A DNA stretch of 64,000 nucleotides from QQWI01 sp964522015 (GCA_964522015.1 CAZFST010000020.1:17360-81359), one strand, 5' to 3'. Shown: positions 16,324 through 26,110, numbered from the stretch's first letter. The notes: a model not told the origin generated them from the sequence alone. Numbers and translations are program-made.

Positions 16324-18045
16324 TCAATTTTCATCTTTGTAAGGCAAAAATCGCTTATCATTTTTAATACCTTCAAATTCAGAAAAATCATCCAGTACAT
16401 AATTTAAGGTTTTGCTTAGTTCAAAGGCCTTGATTAAATCAGAAATAGCCCTTTCGGACTGCTTTTCAATGGCGCTTATCTGAGCTCGAAGTACGTAAGC
16501 ATAAGCTCTTTCCGGGTTTTTTATCAACACTTTTTCAATCGTAGATTTAGCTTCTTTTAAGCGTTTAAGACCAATTAGACACTCCGCTTGAGATTGTATG
16601 ACATACTCGGTATTCTCAGTGAAAGCTTCGCATTTATTATAGTGGATTAGAGCTTGTTCGTATTGACTCATGTCATAGTAACATTCTGCCAATCGCTCTT
16701 CGCCGTAAGGACTTTTTGCATCAAGTGCAATAATCCCTTCACTGATGGGTTTTAATGAAACATAGTCACTTTCATCATAAAATAAATCGGATGCAATTTT
16801 AAGCGCTTCTAGTTCTCCGATTTTTAGTTTTGCCTGGACAAATACTTTCTCAAAAATTGGCATTTCATCAAGCCAATATAAATCGGACATTAACATAGCG
16901 TAGTCATCTTTCCAAAGTGGGGTCTTTAAGATGGACAGATATAGTTTTTGGCCCAAAGCTTTATCTACTTGGTACATGGTTTCGGCATATAACCTATCGG
17001 CTTCGAAAGTAGTCGTATTTTCTCTGTAAACCTCAAGGGCGCTGTTAAGCGCTTCCGTTTGTTTTGACTCGTAATAACTGGCTAATAGTTCACCTGTATA
17101 GTACGAAGAAGTTGTATTCAAACCGACTAGTGCTGTACTTGCTGTAATTCGTCCCTCAATGTTTTTTTGTTCTTTATAGAGATCGTATAAATTAGACCAC
17201 CCATCAGTATCTTGCGGCATTAATGCCACATAGATTAGCCAATTGGAAAGTGCTTCGTTTGGTAATTCTAGTTTTTCTGCAACTTTAGCTAGACCGTAAG
17301 CTGCATAACTGTTTTTTGAATCCTGTTTTAAAGATTCTTCGTAGGCTGTTTTAGCCTCTTCATATTGTTCCAAACCATAATAGCCATTGCCTAAATTGCT
17401 AAGGGTAACGCTATCATTTGGATCTGTTTCAAGGGATTTTTTACTATAGGTGATTGTATTTTCATAATCCGATATACTAGAATATGCCCATGCTAAGTTA
17501 TTGTAGACAACACCTTTGTCTTCTTCGTCTTCCAACTTATCCAGAAGGGCTAGATACTGATCGATTGCCTTTTGGTAATCTTCGTTCTCGATCAATAAAG
17601 AATTATAGTAGTATTGGTCAATATCACTCATTTCAGAATATAAAGAATCGTATTTCCCAACTGCAACATCTATAATATCTTCCAATGCTTCTAAACAACT
17701 GTACTTCTTTAGTATGTTCACACTAGTAATGACAAACTGTATATCTTCTTGTTTATCATCTAAACGCTTAATGAGACTGCTGGCCTCTTCTTCTTGATCA
17801 AGGTAACAATATGACTCAATTACCTGTAGTATAGCATCCTGATTATTTGCTTCTATTAAGCTCGCCACATCTGCTGTGTCTATGACCTGGGCATATTTTT
17901 TTTCATCAAAAAGTTTATTGACGCTTAAACCATTAGAACTGGAATCCACAGCATCATTGAAATCTTCCACAACAGAACAACTGCTAAGCAAGCATGCAAA
18001 AATCAGTAAAATCAATGCTTGTGCGAGGTCTTTAAATTTTATCAT
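16324..18045 (-). CDS. TPR-repeat lipoprotein
   Basis: About 573 residues. A lipoprotein signal (ALILLIFACLLSSC) precedes many tetratricopeptide repeats, for example YNNLAWAYSSISDYENTITY, LSNLGNGYYGLEQYEEAKTAYEE and YAAYGLAKVAEKL in the middle and further degenerate units near the C-terminus. The very acidic, helical composition fits a surface scaffold. The start at 18045 has an AGGAG site; the upstream ATG at 18087 would lie inside the preceding gene. Eleven bases separate it from the YceG-like gene, so the two are in one operon. Confidence 0.85.
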   Translation of the reverse strand: MIKFKDLAQALILLIFACLLSSCSVVEDFNDAVDSSSNGLSVNKLFDEKKYAQVIDTADVASLIEANNQDAILQVIESYCYLDQEEEASSLIKRLDDKQEDIQFVITSVNILKKYSCLEALEDIIDVAVGKYDSLYSEMSDIDQYYYNSLLIENEDYQKAIDQYLALLDKLEDEEDKGVVYNNLAWAYSSISDYENTITYSKKSLETDPNDSVTLSNLGNGYYGLEQYEEAKTAYEESLKQDSKNSYAAYGLAKVAEKLELPNEALSNWLIYVALMPQDTDGWSNLYDLYKEQKNIEGRITASTALVGLNTTSSYYTGELLASYYESKQTEALNSALEVYRENTTTFEADRLYAETMYQVDKALGQKLYLSILKTPLWKDDYAMLMSDLYWLDEMPIFEKVFVQAKLKIGELEALKIASDLFYDESDYVSLKPISEGIIALDAKSPYGEERLAECYYDMSQYEQALIHYNKCEAFTENTEYVIQSQAECLIGLKRLKEAKSTIEKVLIKNPERAYAYVLRAQISAIEKQSERAISDLIKAFELSKTLNYVLDDFSEFEGIKNDKRFLPYKDEN

Positions 18046-18056
18046 CTCAACCACTC

Positions 18057-20648
18057 CTATTGTGGTTTCCCCCAAAAACTCTCCCAAAAGGGTTTAGAAT
18101 TCCCCTTAGGCAAACGATTCAAGTCGGGCATCACCAAGTGAAATTGCTTTTTAGGCAAAGAAAACACGTCGAAATAATCCTTATCTACAAAATTTTCTAT
18201 ATTATTATAGGCTGTTGGTGTGATGATGCAAATATCAAAACCCATCAGGTACAAAAATGACAATGTAATAGCATCTTCTTGGGTCATTAAGGAATCATCC
18301 GCTGAATAAACCACCAATTTAGGAATCTTCGTAGGGTAGTCAAACTGTTGTATCATTTCAATAAAGGGTTTTCCTAACATTAAAATGGATTTGACCACCT
18401 TCTGTGGAAATTCTGGATCGCGGCCAGTTTTTATGATTGGAAGCGATAATAAGGCTTCAATTTTATCCATCATTTGATTTTGGATCGGATGGCTCAAATA
18501 GCCATATGGATAATGTACAGAAGACTTCAGCTTTTCTCGATTTAACTTTTGTGGGCTCATCATTAATTTTTCAATTGCTTTTAAATCTTGAGCTTGGTAG
18601 TGAACAGATGTGAACGGAAACTTAGTGAAAAATAGGGTTAATGGCCCCTTGGCTAAATGCTTGACATCACGCCAGTAAGAAGAAATATCTTCTTCAGTAC
18701 CCACAATTTTGACAAAAAAATTGGGGATAAAGACGGAATCATTCACTACTTTAAAGCCCGTGCGCATACGAGCCTCTTCGTGCCAAAGAATTTTCACCTC
18801 ATCGTATGTTGCCTTTAAGGTCACTGGTTGTGTTTTAAAGCTCTCAAATTGCCAAGGTTTAAATATGCCACCGTCTTGACTATGAATAATCTGGTTGATT
18901 TCTTCAGAAGCTTGATATGCGACAGTTTCTTGTCTCTCTAAAGAAAGATTTAAAGGAAAATCGAAATAATTAGAAACAGTATCTAAAACTTTCATGGAGG
19001 TAAACTGCTCTGTAGGATCTAGTTCAATAAAGAGATTATCTTCGTATGGGTTGACATATAAAATATCAACCCCTACCTCAAATAGAAATACTAGAAATAA
19101 GGCTTCATGGGCTTTAATAGGGCCGTAATAGAGGACAAGTGGATTTGCAGCCTGCTTGTAGGAAAAGTTCTTAAAAAGAGTGTCGAAGGCACCGTAAGTC
19201 CAAGAAACAATCTTACCCACCAGATTCTTTACCTTTTGAGTTGGAATACTGTCAGCTCCCTCAAATGCAAGATTAAGTACACGGCATAGAGCAAGATAAA
19301 TTTGATCACGTAGAAGCGCATCTGAAGCAAAGTCAAGGCAAGATAAAGCATTTAATTGCTCAACAAAATTGGTTAAATCTGCTTTTTTTACGTCAGAGTA
19401 CGTCTGTGTTAAAAGTGCAATTTTATCGAGTGCAGGCTGATACGTCTCTAGAGGAATGTGATTCTCATAACGCTTATAATATCGCTGGCTTCGTTGAATA
19501 CTCGTTTCAAAATTTACAAGGCGATTCTTATAAGTGGTTAAATTTTGATCAACCCCAATATAGCGAACAAAATAGGTTTGTAAAATTGGTGAAGGCATTC
19601 CGATGTAACCGATTCTCTTTGTTTGAGGATCTAACAGAGCTTCTAGCTCTTTGTCTAACCCCCCGTAGGCTTTAAACTTCACCTGAATAACTGGATTAAT
19701 CCGACGCTGCTTATAAACTGGTGTAGGTGTTGCAGACGGTGCAACAGTAGGTCTTGTAGTTGGTGCTGCAGAAGGTCTTGGAGTAGGTATTGCAGATGGT
19801 CTTGGAGTCGCTGAAACAGTTGCTGTCGGCACAGGGCTGGCTACCTCAACTGATTTTACCCCCCCTATTGAAACCACAGGTGACTCATTCTGTATTTCAC
19901 CATAAGGGGCTCTTTTTTCTAGAACCTCTAATTGGCTAAATGCTTCAAGCAAGGGTAGTTGCTTGATGATAATATCTTCTTCAGAGTGTGAATATAAACT
20001 GTCTAGTCCAAGATAATAATTGAGTAGAAAACAATACGATTCTGATTTCGAAATTGGTCCGTTATAGATAAATTTTGGATTTATAAAGGTACTTGTCAAG
20101 TCAATCTGATTATATCGCTCTAGAGTTGGTCGATAATATTGACCAACCCAATAAAACATTTTAATTGCAAAATTCACAAATTTGCTCTTACTCATAGGGT
20201 TCTCATTATGAATAAATGCAGAAAACGTATGAAATAATCCATTAACCACCGTGTCCCCTATGGATTCACAATCTATTTTGTTGGACTGCTTGAACAACTT
20301 GAATGATTTTAGTGTTACCTCTAACAAATTCTCAAACCCAGGATCAAGATTTTCAAAAATCGCCTTAAGACCATTCACAAAATCATCTGTTGGTTCAAAA
20401 TCCATTTTTTTAGTGATCAATATATAAGGTATATGTTGAATATGCAATCTCTCGGTTAGTTCTTTAAGCCAACGATTCGAGCTCTCCAAATCCGTAGTCA
20501 CGCCAACCCTTCTGACCATCATAATTGGGAGGGTTGGAATATGAGCATGAATATAACCCGGGCGTCTTGAAACAAAGAGAAAAAAATCAGCCATTGCATT
20601 CTTGCTAATGTAAGTCGTAGTATGCAAGAAACGTAACATGTTAATCAC
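18057..20648 (-). CDS. Large YceG-like protein made of three related modules
   Basis: 863 residues, GTG start with an AAGGTGA site. Related modules lie at about 35-245, 345-545 and 640-835. Each has a front motif with FVR.IGV..DL (VRRVGVTTDLE; VRYIGVDQNLT; VKIVGTEEDIS) and a back motif with P.L.YYGPI..E..FL..L.G.D.LY (PKFIYNGPISKSE; PLVLYYGPIKAHE; PKLVVYSADDSLMTQED). A Pro/Thr/Ser/Ala-rich linker (about 270-312) joins modules 1 and 2. The C-terminal part resembles B. subtilis YceG of the tellurium-resistance-associated stress cluster. Enzymatic role unknown. Confidence 0.65.
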   Translation of the reverse strand: MINMLRFLHTTTYISKNAMADFFLFVSRRPGYIHAHIPTLPIMMVRRVGVTTDLESSNRWLKELTERLHIQHIPYILITKKMDFEPTDDFVNGLKAIFENLDPGFENLLEVTLKSFKLFKQSNKIDCESIGDTVVNGLFHTFSAFIHNENPMSKSKFVNFAIKMFYWVGQYYRPTLERYNQIDLTSTFINPKFIYNGPISKSESYCFLLNYYLGLDSLYSHSEEDIIIKQLPLLEAFSQLEVLEKRAPYGEIQNESPVVSIGGVKSVEVASPVPTATVSATPRPSAIPTPRPSAAPTTRPTVAPSATPTPVYKQRRINPVIQVKFKAYGGLDKELEALLDPQTKRIGYIGMPSPILQTYFVRYIGVDQNLTTYKNRLVNFETSIQRSQRYYKRYENHIPLETYQPALDKIALLTQTYSDVKKADLTNFVEQLNALSCLDFASDALLRDQIYLALCRVLNLAFEGADSIPTQKVKNLVGKIVSWTYGAFDTLFKNFSYKQAANPLVLYYGPIKAHEALFLVFLFEVGVDILYVNPYEDNLFIELDPTEQFTSMKVLDTVSNYFDFPLNLSLERQETVAYQASEEINQIIHSQDGGIFKPWQFESFKTQPVTLKATYDEVKILWHEEARMRTGFKVVNDSVFIPNFFVKIVGTEEDISSYWRDVKHLAKGPLTLFFTKFPFTSVHYQAQDLKAIEKLMMSPQKLNREKLKSSVHYPYGYLSHPIQNQMMDKIEALLSLPIIKTGRDPEFPQKVVKSILMLGKPFIEMIQQFDYPTKIPKLVVYSADDSLMTQEDAITLSFLYLMGFDICIITPTAYNNIENFVDKDYFDVFSLPKKQFHLVMPDLNRLPKGNSKPFWESFWGKPQ

Positions 20649-20738
20649 GAAATCACCTTCTATCCCTATACTTAAGTGGTTTTATCATCAGTCACGATCA
20701 ACTGGGAGTATCTTATTCTTTCTATCTTAGAATACCAT

Positions 20739-20777
20739 AAAAAAACTCATCTGCAAGTGATGCACAGATGAGTTTTT
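20739..20777 (-). terminator. Rho-independent terminator of the Cache lipoprotein gene
   Basis: On the minus strand AAAAACTCATCTG pairs with CAGATGAGTTTTT across an 11-base loop, followed by T's. Confidence 0.85.
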
Positions 20778-20785
20778 AAATCTTT

Positions 20786-21370
20786 TTATTGAGCGGTAGT
20801 TGTTGGTGGCTTTTGATCGATGATAAAATCAACGCCGACTACCCCAACAAACACACCATCTTTCTCAACTTTTTTAGAGATTGTAATGATGACTGAGCCC
20901 TGAGTCTCATCTAGTGCTGTATCAGAAATAAAAAGACCATACTCAACAGCAGCTAAATACCAAGGAGCTTGAGTTGCATCATAATCTGCCGGAAGTTCAG
21001 TGGCCGGATTTAGATAAAATTGCTTATCTGCTGTGGCATAATACGTATATGCTGTTGTGATCAAATCGGTATCAACTCTGGTTAAAGCATCATTGATTTC
21101 ATCAGCTGTTTTTAAGTTTTTCAGGTTCTCCCCTAATTCTGTGATAGCAGCTTCTAGTGGTTTAGTATCAAATGCATAAAGACCATCTGCAGAGGTCGTA
21201 GGTTCAATCTCTGCCTCAGTTGTCGTTTCAGGTGTCACTTCTGTTGTACTTATTTCAGAACTCGTAGTTGTGCTTTCAATAGCTGTTTCACCTGTTGATT
21301 TGCATCCTACAACCATTGTTACCATAGCAACAATTACAGTAAATACTAGTATTTTTTTGTTCAAAGTCAT
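20786..21370 (-). CDS. Stand-alone lipoprotein with a Cache-like sensor half-domain
   Basis: About 194 residues. The lipoprotein signal ends VAMVTMVVGC, followed by a Thr/Glu/Ser-rich stretch to about residue 60. The rest resembles the ligand-binding part of Cache domains of chemoreceptors and kinases: DATQAPWYLAAVEYG, then GSVIITISKKVEKDGVFVGVVGVDF. No signalling domain follows, so it may be a binding protein acting with a separate receptor. Start at 21370 by TGGAGGA. It is monocistronic, with its own terminator. Confidence 0.75.
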   Translation of the reverse strand: MTLNKKILVFTVIVAMVTMVVGCKSTGETAIESTTTSSEISTTEVTPETTTEAEIEPTTSADGLYAFDTKPLEAAITELGENLKNLKTADEINDALTRVDTDLITTAYTYYATADKQFYLNPATELPADYDATQAPWYLAAVEYGLFISDTALDETQGSVIITISKKVEKDGVFVGVVGVDFIIDQKPPTTTAQ

Positions 21371-21461
21371 AAATCCTCCAAAGTCATCAGATGGCCATTC
21401 ATCAATTGTTCCACGGCTTATAGCATACAGCATTTTTACACTTTTCGCTAGTCTAAAAAAT

Positions 21462-22160
21462 TCAGTCTACGACTTTTAAGCCAAAAAGATGGGCTAATTC
21501 GACTGCTTGTAATGCTGATACTGAAGCGCCGTAAAGATCTTCTGGACGTATACTGATCCCTGCAATATCGGTTTGTGTCAAATCCATACCTTGTAGCTTA
21601 GTACCTGCCAATTGTGCGCCTCGTAAATCCACATTTTGAAACGCTGTCGCTTTTAAGACGCAACCTTGCAAGTCCGCATTACGGATATTCGTCTCTTTTA
21701 TAACCACTTGCTTTAACTTTGAAAAAGTGAAATTTCCGTACTCCGCGTGGGACCCCACTATCATCAAGTCTTGAAACATAATGCCACTCATATTAGCGCC
21801 AACCATTTTACAATTGATAAATGACACTCTGTGTAAAGTCCCGTCTGAAAAAGAACAATTTGAAAGATCACAGTTTTCAAAACGAGTATCTACAATATCA
21901 ACCTGGCCCCAATTTACTTGTCTAAAATCCACATTTAAAAATACGGACTCTTTAATATAGAGACGTCTAACATCACTATTTTCTATGGTTTCATTCTGAA
22001 TAATGACACCCATCACTAAATCTTCGTCTTCCATTGCCTCCATAAAGGGGTTCTTATCACTTAATACTTTAGGAATTCTCGGTGGGATCACATTAACCAA
22101 TGAATTGAGTTTACCATCTTGACTGTTCTTTGTTCTTTTGCTTTGACCATTAATCTGCAT
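21462..22160 (-). CDS. Pentapeptide-repeat protein
   Basis: 232 residues with a beta-helix of A(D/N)LXX-type pentapeptides: FENCDLSNCSFSDGTL, FINCKMVGANMSG, NIRNADLQGCVLKATAFQNV, DLRGAQLAGTKLQGMDLTQTDIAG. The first 60 residues are polar and lack a signal peptide, so the protein is cytoplasmic. Some such proteins mimic DNA and bind gyrase; nothing here proves that role. Start codon follows AGGAGT. Confidence 0.85.
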   Translation of the reverse strand: MQINGQSKRTKNSQDGKLNSLVNVIPPRIPKVLSDKNPFMEAMEDEDLVMGVIIQNETIENSDVRRLYIKESVFLNVDFRQVNWGQVDIVDTRFENCDLSNCSFSDGTLHRVSFINCKMVGANMSGIMFQDLMIVGSHAEYGNFTFSKLKQVVIKETNIRNADLQGCVLKATAFQNVDLRGAQLAGTKLQGMDLTQTDIAGISIRPEDLYGASVSALQAVELAHLFGLKVVD

Positions 22161-22274
22161 GCTTGACTCCTAAACTATATCAAAAGCTTAACGAAATCTG
22201 AATTTAAAAGCATCTTATATCCCAGATTTGACACTCTAGTATAACAAAAAAAAAGGTATTTGTCTCTACAGTTA

Positions 22275-22303
22275 TTGCCTTTCGTGGCATTTAGGCATAC
22301 AAT
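22275..22303 (+). promoter_or_regulatory. Promoter of the lysozyme-like gene
   Basis: TTGCCT, 17 bases, TACAAT, about 60 bases before the start codon. Confidence 0.6.
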
Positions 22304-22362
22304 ATTATTGTAACCTAAACTTTCAATTTGATTTATAGACTTTCTACTTAGGTGGTATTCCC

Positions 22363-23544
22363 ATGGTATTTGTTCTTACTGAAGAACTTGAAAAGCAATC
22401 AATTTTAACCCCTGACCATGTCTTGCTTTTAAGACAATATATCGGATTAAAATACCCTAACCATGGACCGAAGTCTCAAGCCATGGTGTTTGCCAATGCC
22501 ATCCATCAAATCCTTGATCGTGAATTGTCTAACTTTCAATATCATATTCGTCAGATTATTAAGCGGAATTTACTACAAGATTTGTTTTCTAAAGAACATT
22601 TTTTATTGACTGCAAAGGATGTTTTTGACGGCATCCTAGATGCCAATACTTTGCTTGTGCAAGGGTTTAGCGCTGTTACCACTTGGTTATCAAATCGACT
22701 CAACAACGTACCAAAAGAATTGTTGATTCAAGCTCTCGATGATCATTTGAATGATTATCAAAAGTCATTTCAAAATCCTAATAATTTCTCTGAACAAATC
22801 CACTCTTCTCAGGATGTACATCCAGTGAGTTCCTCTGAACTCCAAAATCACGACTATTCTAAAGTCCCATCCATTAACATTAGATCATCCATTTCCATTT
22901 TAATAAGTTATATTCAACTTGCAGGCATTGCAGCTTTTATTGGTTTTGTTCTTTGGATTTTTACTTCTGGGCAAGGCTCCTCTTGGATGGCCAAAGCCGA
23001 TGAATTTGTAAGTGGTCAGATAGCGCTCATAGCTAGGCCAGTTGATAATGGTGCTACAATTAATACAGAAAGCAACTCCGAGAGTGTTGAGTTACTAACT
23101 GTCCCCCCTCTTGATATACAATATAAAACCGTTAACCCTCTTTTATTAGCAGAATGGCTTACAAGGAGGGAATCCTATCTAGCTAAGAAATCTTACATTG
23201 ATGCTATTTTACTAGCTGCTAAAGAAAATGATGTCAATCCTCTAGTATTAGTTGCAATCGCTGGCCAGGAACAGGGCTTTGTTCCAATAAACCACCCCCA
23301 AGCCGGCAAAATTGCCAATAACCCATTCAATGTATTTGGTAGCTGGCAAGGCTATAATACCACGATTTCTGATTCTGCACACATCGCTGCCCGTACTGTC
23401 AATCGACTTTCAAAGAACTGCCCAAAGGATGTGGACCCTTTGCTATGGATTAACCGCTCGTATGCCGAGGATCCAAATTGGTGGCGCGGGGTTCGGGATA
23501 TTCTGACACAACTTGAAAATGATATTCAGAAAACCAATCAGTGA
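22363..23544 (+). CDS. Membrane-anchored protein with glucosaminidase/lysozyme-like C-terminal domain
   Basis: 393 residues. A cytoplasmic helical N-terminal domain (about 1-145), a polar linker, one membrane helix (ISYIQLAGIAAFIGFVLWIF, about 185-205), and an outer domain. The last 130 residues resemble glucosaminidase/transglycosylase folds: AAKENDVNPLVLVAIAGQEQG with a candidate catalytic Glu in QEQG, NNPFNVFGSWQGYN, and a PLLWINRSYAEDPNWW ending. It is probably a cell-wall hydrolase. The cytoplasmic domain is not recognised and could link wall processing to an internal partner. Confidence 0.7.
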   Translation: MVFVLTEELEKQSILTPDHVLLLRQYIGLKYPNHGPKSQAMVFANAIHQILDRELSNFQYHIRQIIKRNLLQDLFSKEHFLLTAKDVFDGILDANTLLVQGFSAVTTWLSNRLNNVPKELLIQALDDHLNDYQKSFQNPNNFSEQIHSSQDVHPVSSSELQNHDYSKVPSINIRSSISILISYIQLAGIAAFIGFVLWIFTSGQGSSWMAKADEFVSGQIALIARPVDNGATINTESNSESVELLTVPPLDIQYKTVNPLLLAEWLTRRESYLAKKSYIDAILLAAKENDVNPLVLVAIAGQEQGFVPINHPQAGKIANNPFNVFGSWQGYNTTISDSAHIAARTVNRLSKNCPKDVDPLLWINRSYAEDPNWWRGVRDILTQLENDIQKTNQ

Positions 23545-23573
23545 AAATCCGTAAAAATGAATAAAATAGACAA

Positions 23574-23648
23574 AAAAGGACTCATTGCATCTTTGTACTT
23601 CCGTCAATCCTAACTTGACGAATGTACAGTTGCAATTGGTCCTTTTAT
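23574..23648 (+). terminator. Long imperfect terminator hairpin
   Basis: AAAAGGAC-tc-ATTGCA pairs with TGCAAT-tg-GTCCTTTT with inner GTAC/GTAC and GTCAA/TTGAC pairs, followed by ATTT. Confidence 0.7.
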
Positions 23649-23699
23649 TTATTGAATGGGTTTTGTATAGATTTTATATAAATTTTATGGCCCATCATT

Positions 23700-24545
23700 C
23701 TAGCGTTTAATAGCATGTATTAAAATCCTCGCATTTCCGAATTCATAGGTGCAAGTACAAAGTGTCAATATTTTGAGCTCTGTATTGAGACCTACATCGG
23801 TTGGCAGTTCCAGGGATTGCTTGTGCATTGAGGCTCGGGACAAATACCTGATGTATTCTAGCATTTGGGGTCCGTCAAGGTCCATCAATATATAATAATC
23901 GTCTGCATCCACCACTTGAACAGAAAAAATCTCATAGGTGGCTCTGTCAGTAAGCCCCTGAATCTCGATGGTACGGTTCTTATCAAAAAAATCAGGATCT
24001 TTGAATAGGTGCAAATCATGGAATACAGTGCCACTTTTCATATAGTGTCCGTATATCGCCATATGGTTGTCATAAAAATGCATTGCATTCCTATAATCCA
24101 AATAGATGGCCCCACTGCTTTGCCTCTGATTTTTGTAATTGAATTTAAGGTAGTGATCATTATCTTCACCTTGAACAAGAGGAGAATCAATATTAGTACC
24201 ATTGACCTTAATCCAACCTACAAAATCAGAATTCAATTTGATATAGGGTTCAAATGGATTAACCTTAGGAGGCAAAATAGTCTCCTCAGCAGTGGTTTGG
24301 ATCTCTGTTAACGCCTCAGTCATAATAATCCCTTGGGTCTCAGCTATCCCTTGGCTCTCAGTAATCCCTTGGCTCTCAGTAATCTGTTGGGTTTCAGTGG
24401 TTACCACCAGGGTTTCAGTTTGCGCCACCATTTCATTCTCGTTATCCTCAATTAATATCATCCCGGCAACGCTCATGATAAGGATTAAGACTGCAAAAAC
24501 AATAACCCGCAAAAAAAACTGAAGGCCTTGATTTAGTTTTGCCAT
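23700..24545 (-). CDS. Class B sortase
   Basis: 281 residues: an N-terminal membrane helix (FFLRVIVFAVLILIMSVAGMIL), a Thr/Glu/Gln-rich stalk with near-perfect ITESQG repeats (about residues 45-90), then the sortase fold. The catalytic triad is visible: His in AIYGHYMKSG, Cys in LTLCTCTYEFG and Arg in NARILIHA. The DNDHYLKFNYKNQ motif is typical of class B. These enzymes anchor proteins to peptidoglycan or pili. No gene with a C-terminal sorting signal is seen in the window, so its substrates are elsewhere. Confidence 0.92.
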   Translation of the reverse strand: MAKLNQGLQFFLRVIVFAVLILIMSVAGMILIEDNENEMVAQTETLVVTTETQQITESQGITESQGIAETQGIIMTEALTEIQTTAEETILPPKVNPFEPYIKLNSDFVGWIKVNGTNIDSPLVQGEDNDHYLKFNYKNQRQSSGAIYLDYRNAMHFYDNHMAIYGHYMKSGTVFHDLHLFKDPDFFDKNRTIEIQGLTDRATYEIFSVQVVDADDYYILMDLDGPQMLEYIRYLSRASMHKQSLELPTDVGLNTELKILTLCTCTYEFGNARILIHAIKR

Positions 24546-24597
24546 ATCATCACCTCACTGTCACACGTGATTCAATACCCTAGAAGCTTTTAAATAC

Positions 24598-25158
24598 TTA
24601 CTCCGAAGGGGTTTCGTCAAACCATAGATAGGCGATGACGATGTCGCCGTTTCCTTCCATATGCACAGTTTCTTGTTCTTGAATTATGGCAAAATCTCCA
24701 GCTTCAAGAGTTTCACCCATTAAGGTCTGAGACCCGTTCACCACAAAAAGGCATAAATACTCGCCAATGCTGGCGATAGTCGTTTCTTCACTAATACGCT
24801 CATGCTGTAAAATACCATCCCACTGACCCTTAAGCATCAAGTTAAAATCAGTGACTAGCCCCTTGCCCACTACAGCTCGGTCTCCGTCAAATCTCACTTG
24901 CTCAAAAGGCTTTAGCTCAACCGCCTCACTACCTTCAATAGCGAGTGTCAAGTTACCATCTAAAACCATTAAATGCCTCTTCACACCAGGCAACTGTGTG
25001 AATGGGGACTCAGGCACTACAATTTTAGCGGTACTAATGCGCCAAGAAAAATCCCTTGCTGCGTAGTCACCTGTTTGGGGAAATATGCCTAGCTGAGTGG
25101 TGGTCCCGCCAGCCCATTGTGTGGTGGTTTGTTGTGCTTTTTTTATAACGGTTATCAT
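24598..25158 (-). CDS. HutD/Ves-family protein
   Basis: 186 residues of a double cupin-like fold: TTQWAGGTTTQLGIFP, FSWRISTAKIVVPESPFTQLPGVKRHLMVLDG and EQVRFDGDRAV are family hallmarks. HutD associates with histidine-utilisation genes in many bacteria, but no hut gene is adjacent. Its biochemical role is unsettled. The ATG at 25158 was chosen for its 6-base distance to AGGAGG. Confidence 0.85.
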   Translation of the reverse strand: MITVIKKAQQTTTQWAGGTTTQLGIFPQTGDYAARDFSWRISTAKIVVPESPFTQLPGVKRHLMVLDGNLTLAIEGSEAVELKPFEQVRFDGDRAVVGKGLVTDFNLMLKGQWDGILQHERISEETTIASIGEYLCLFVVNGSQTLMGETLEAGDFAIIQEQETVHMEGNGDIVIAYLWFDETPSE

Positions 25159-25303
25159 CAAAATCCTCCTTTGAACCTAATCTACTACTTCTATTTTACC
25201 ACAGTTCGACAACTGCGTCCAAATGCAGAAAAGCAGCCACCAAAATTAGGTAGCTGCTCAACTATGATGACTCAATGACTAAATCGCTGTATATCATTAC
25301 TCA

Positions 25304-26065
25304 TTATAAAGATTTTAAATAGGTAAGTTTTGCGCCGTCAAATTCAATGTGTTTTATCAGTGCTGCAAGAATCCCATTGAGAGCAGCTTTCACAGCAACT
25401 GGATCTTTTGTGGCGACTGCAGCAGTTAGGGCATCATTCAGTTCTTTTCGTAATTCTGGTGTAACCCCTGAATTGGCCTTTAAAGCTTCAATGGTTTGCT
25501 TAACAACTTCTCTATCAGCTACATTAGCTGCTCTAAAAGTTTCAATCGCTGCTTTGGCAGCTTCTTTAGTCATGGTACCAGCCTCAACTTGAGCATGAAT
25601 GTCAAGTAGATAGGCTTCGTTTGCTGATAAATGACCGGTTTTAATAGTGGCTCTTTCAGCCATTAAATCAGTATGAACGCTGTCGTGTGATGCCCAAGCA
25701 GTTTCAAATGCGTCCATTAAATCTGCAGCATACACGTTGATGATTTCAGTCATTTTTGTTCTGTAGGCTAATTTTTTCTCTTGTGCTTGCGCTAATCGAT
25801 CCTGTTGTTTTTGCTCAAAAGCCTTCCGCTTTTCAGCAAATTTCAAAGCGATCTTTTCTGCTTTAGCAATTTTTGGTGCTTTTTCTTTAATAGTCAGCTT
25901 TTGATTAGGGACTGCTTTTTCATTAAGAATTACTTTTTCCCCAGCGGGTGCTACGGGCGTTACTTGAGACTGATTTGCAAACGCCATTCCGGGAAGTGCA
26001 ATCGATGCAACTAATGCACTGACTAAAACCAATTTGATCATTTTCTTAAACATAGTCGTTTTCAT
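25304..26065 (-). CDS. Secreted helical protein of unknown function
   Basis: About 253 residues. A signal peptide (MIKLVLVSALVASIALPGMAFA) is followed by a Lys/Ala/Gln-rich coiled-coil region (EKIALKFAEKRKAFEQKQQDRLAQAQEKK) and a helical domain rich in Ala and Glu (LSANEAYLLDIHAQVEAGTMTKEAAKAAIETF). The composition recalls periplasmic Spy-like chaperones but no signature is present. Start at 26065 by AAAGGAG. Confidence 0.7.
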   Translation of the reverse strand: MKTTMFKKMIKLVLVSALVASIALPGMAFANQSQVTPVAPAGEKVILNEKAVPNQKLTIKEKAPKIAKAEKIALKFAEKRKAFEQKQQDRLAQAQEKKLAYRTKMTEIINVYAADLMDAFETAWASHDSVHTDLMAERATIKTGHLSANEAYLLDIHAQVEAGTMTKEAAKAAIETFRAANVADREVVKQTIEALKANSGVTPELRKELNDALTAAVATKDPVAVKAALNGILAALIKHIEFDGAKLTYLKSL

Positions 26066-26110
26066 ATAAAACTCCTTTCGAGTAGTCGTCGAGCATCTTG
26101 GCTCACTTTT

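Noticed and set aside
22195..22260. TTGACA-like promoter at about 22227
   Set aside because: The following TATAAC is only 6 bases away, so the spacing is not that of a promoter; a better one is at 22275.
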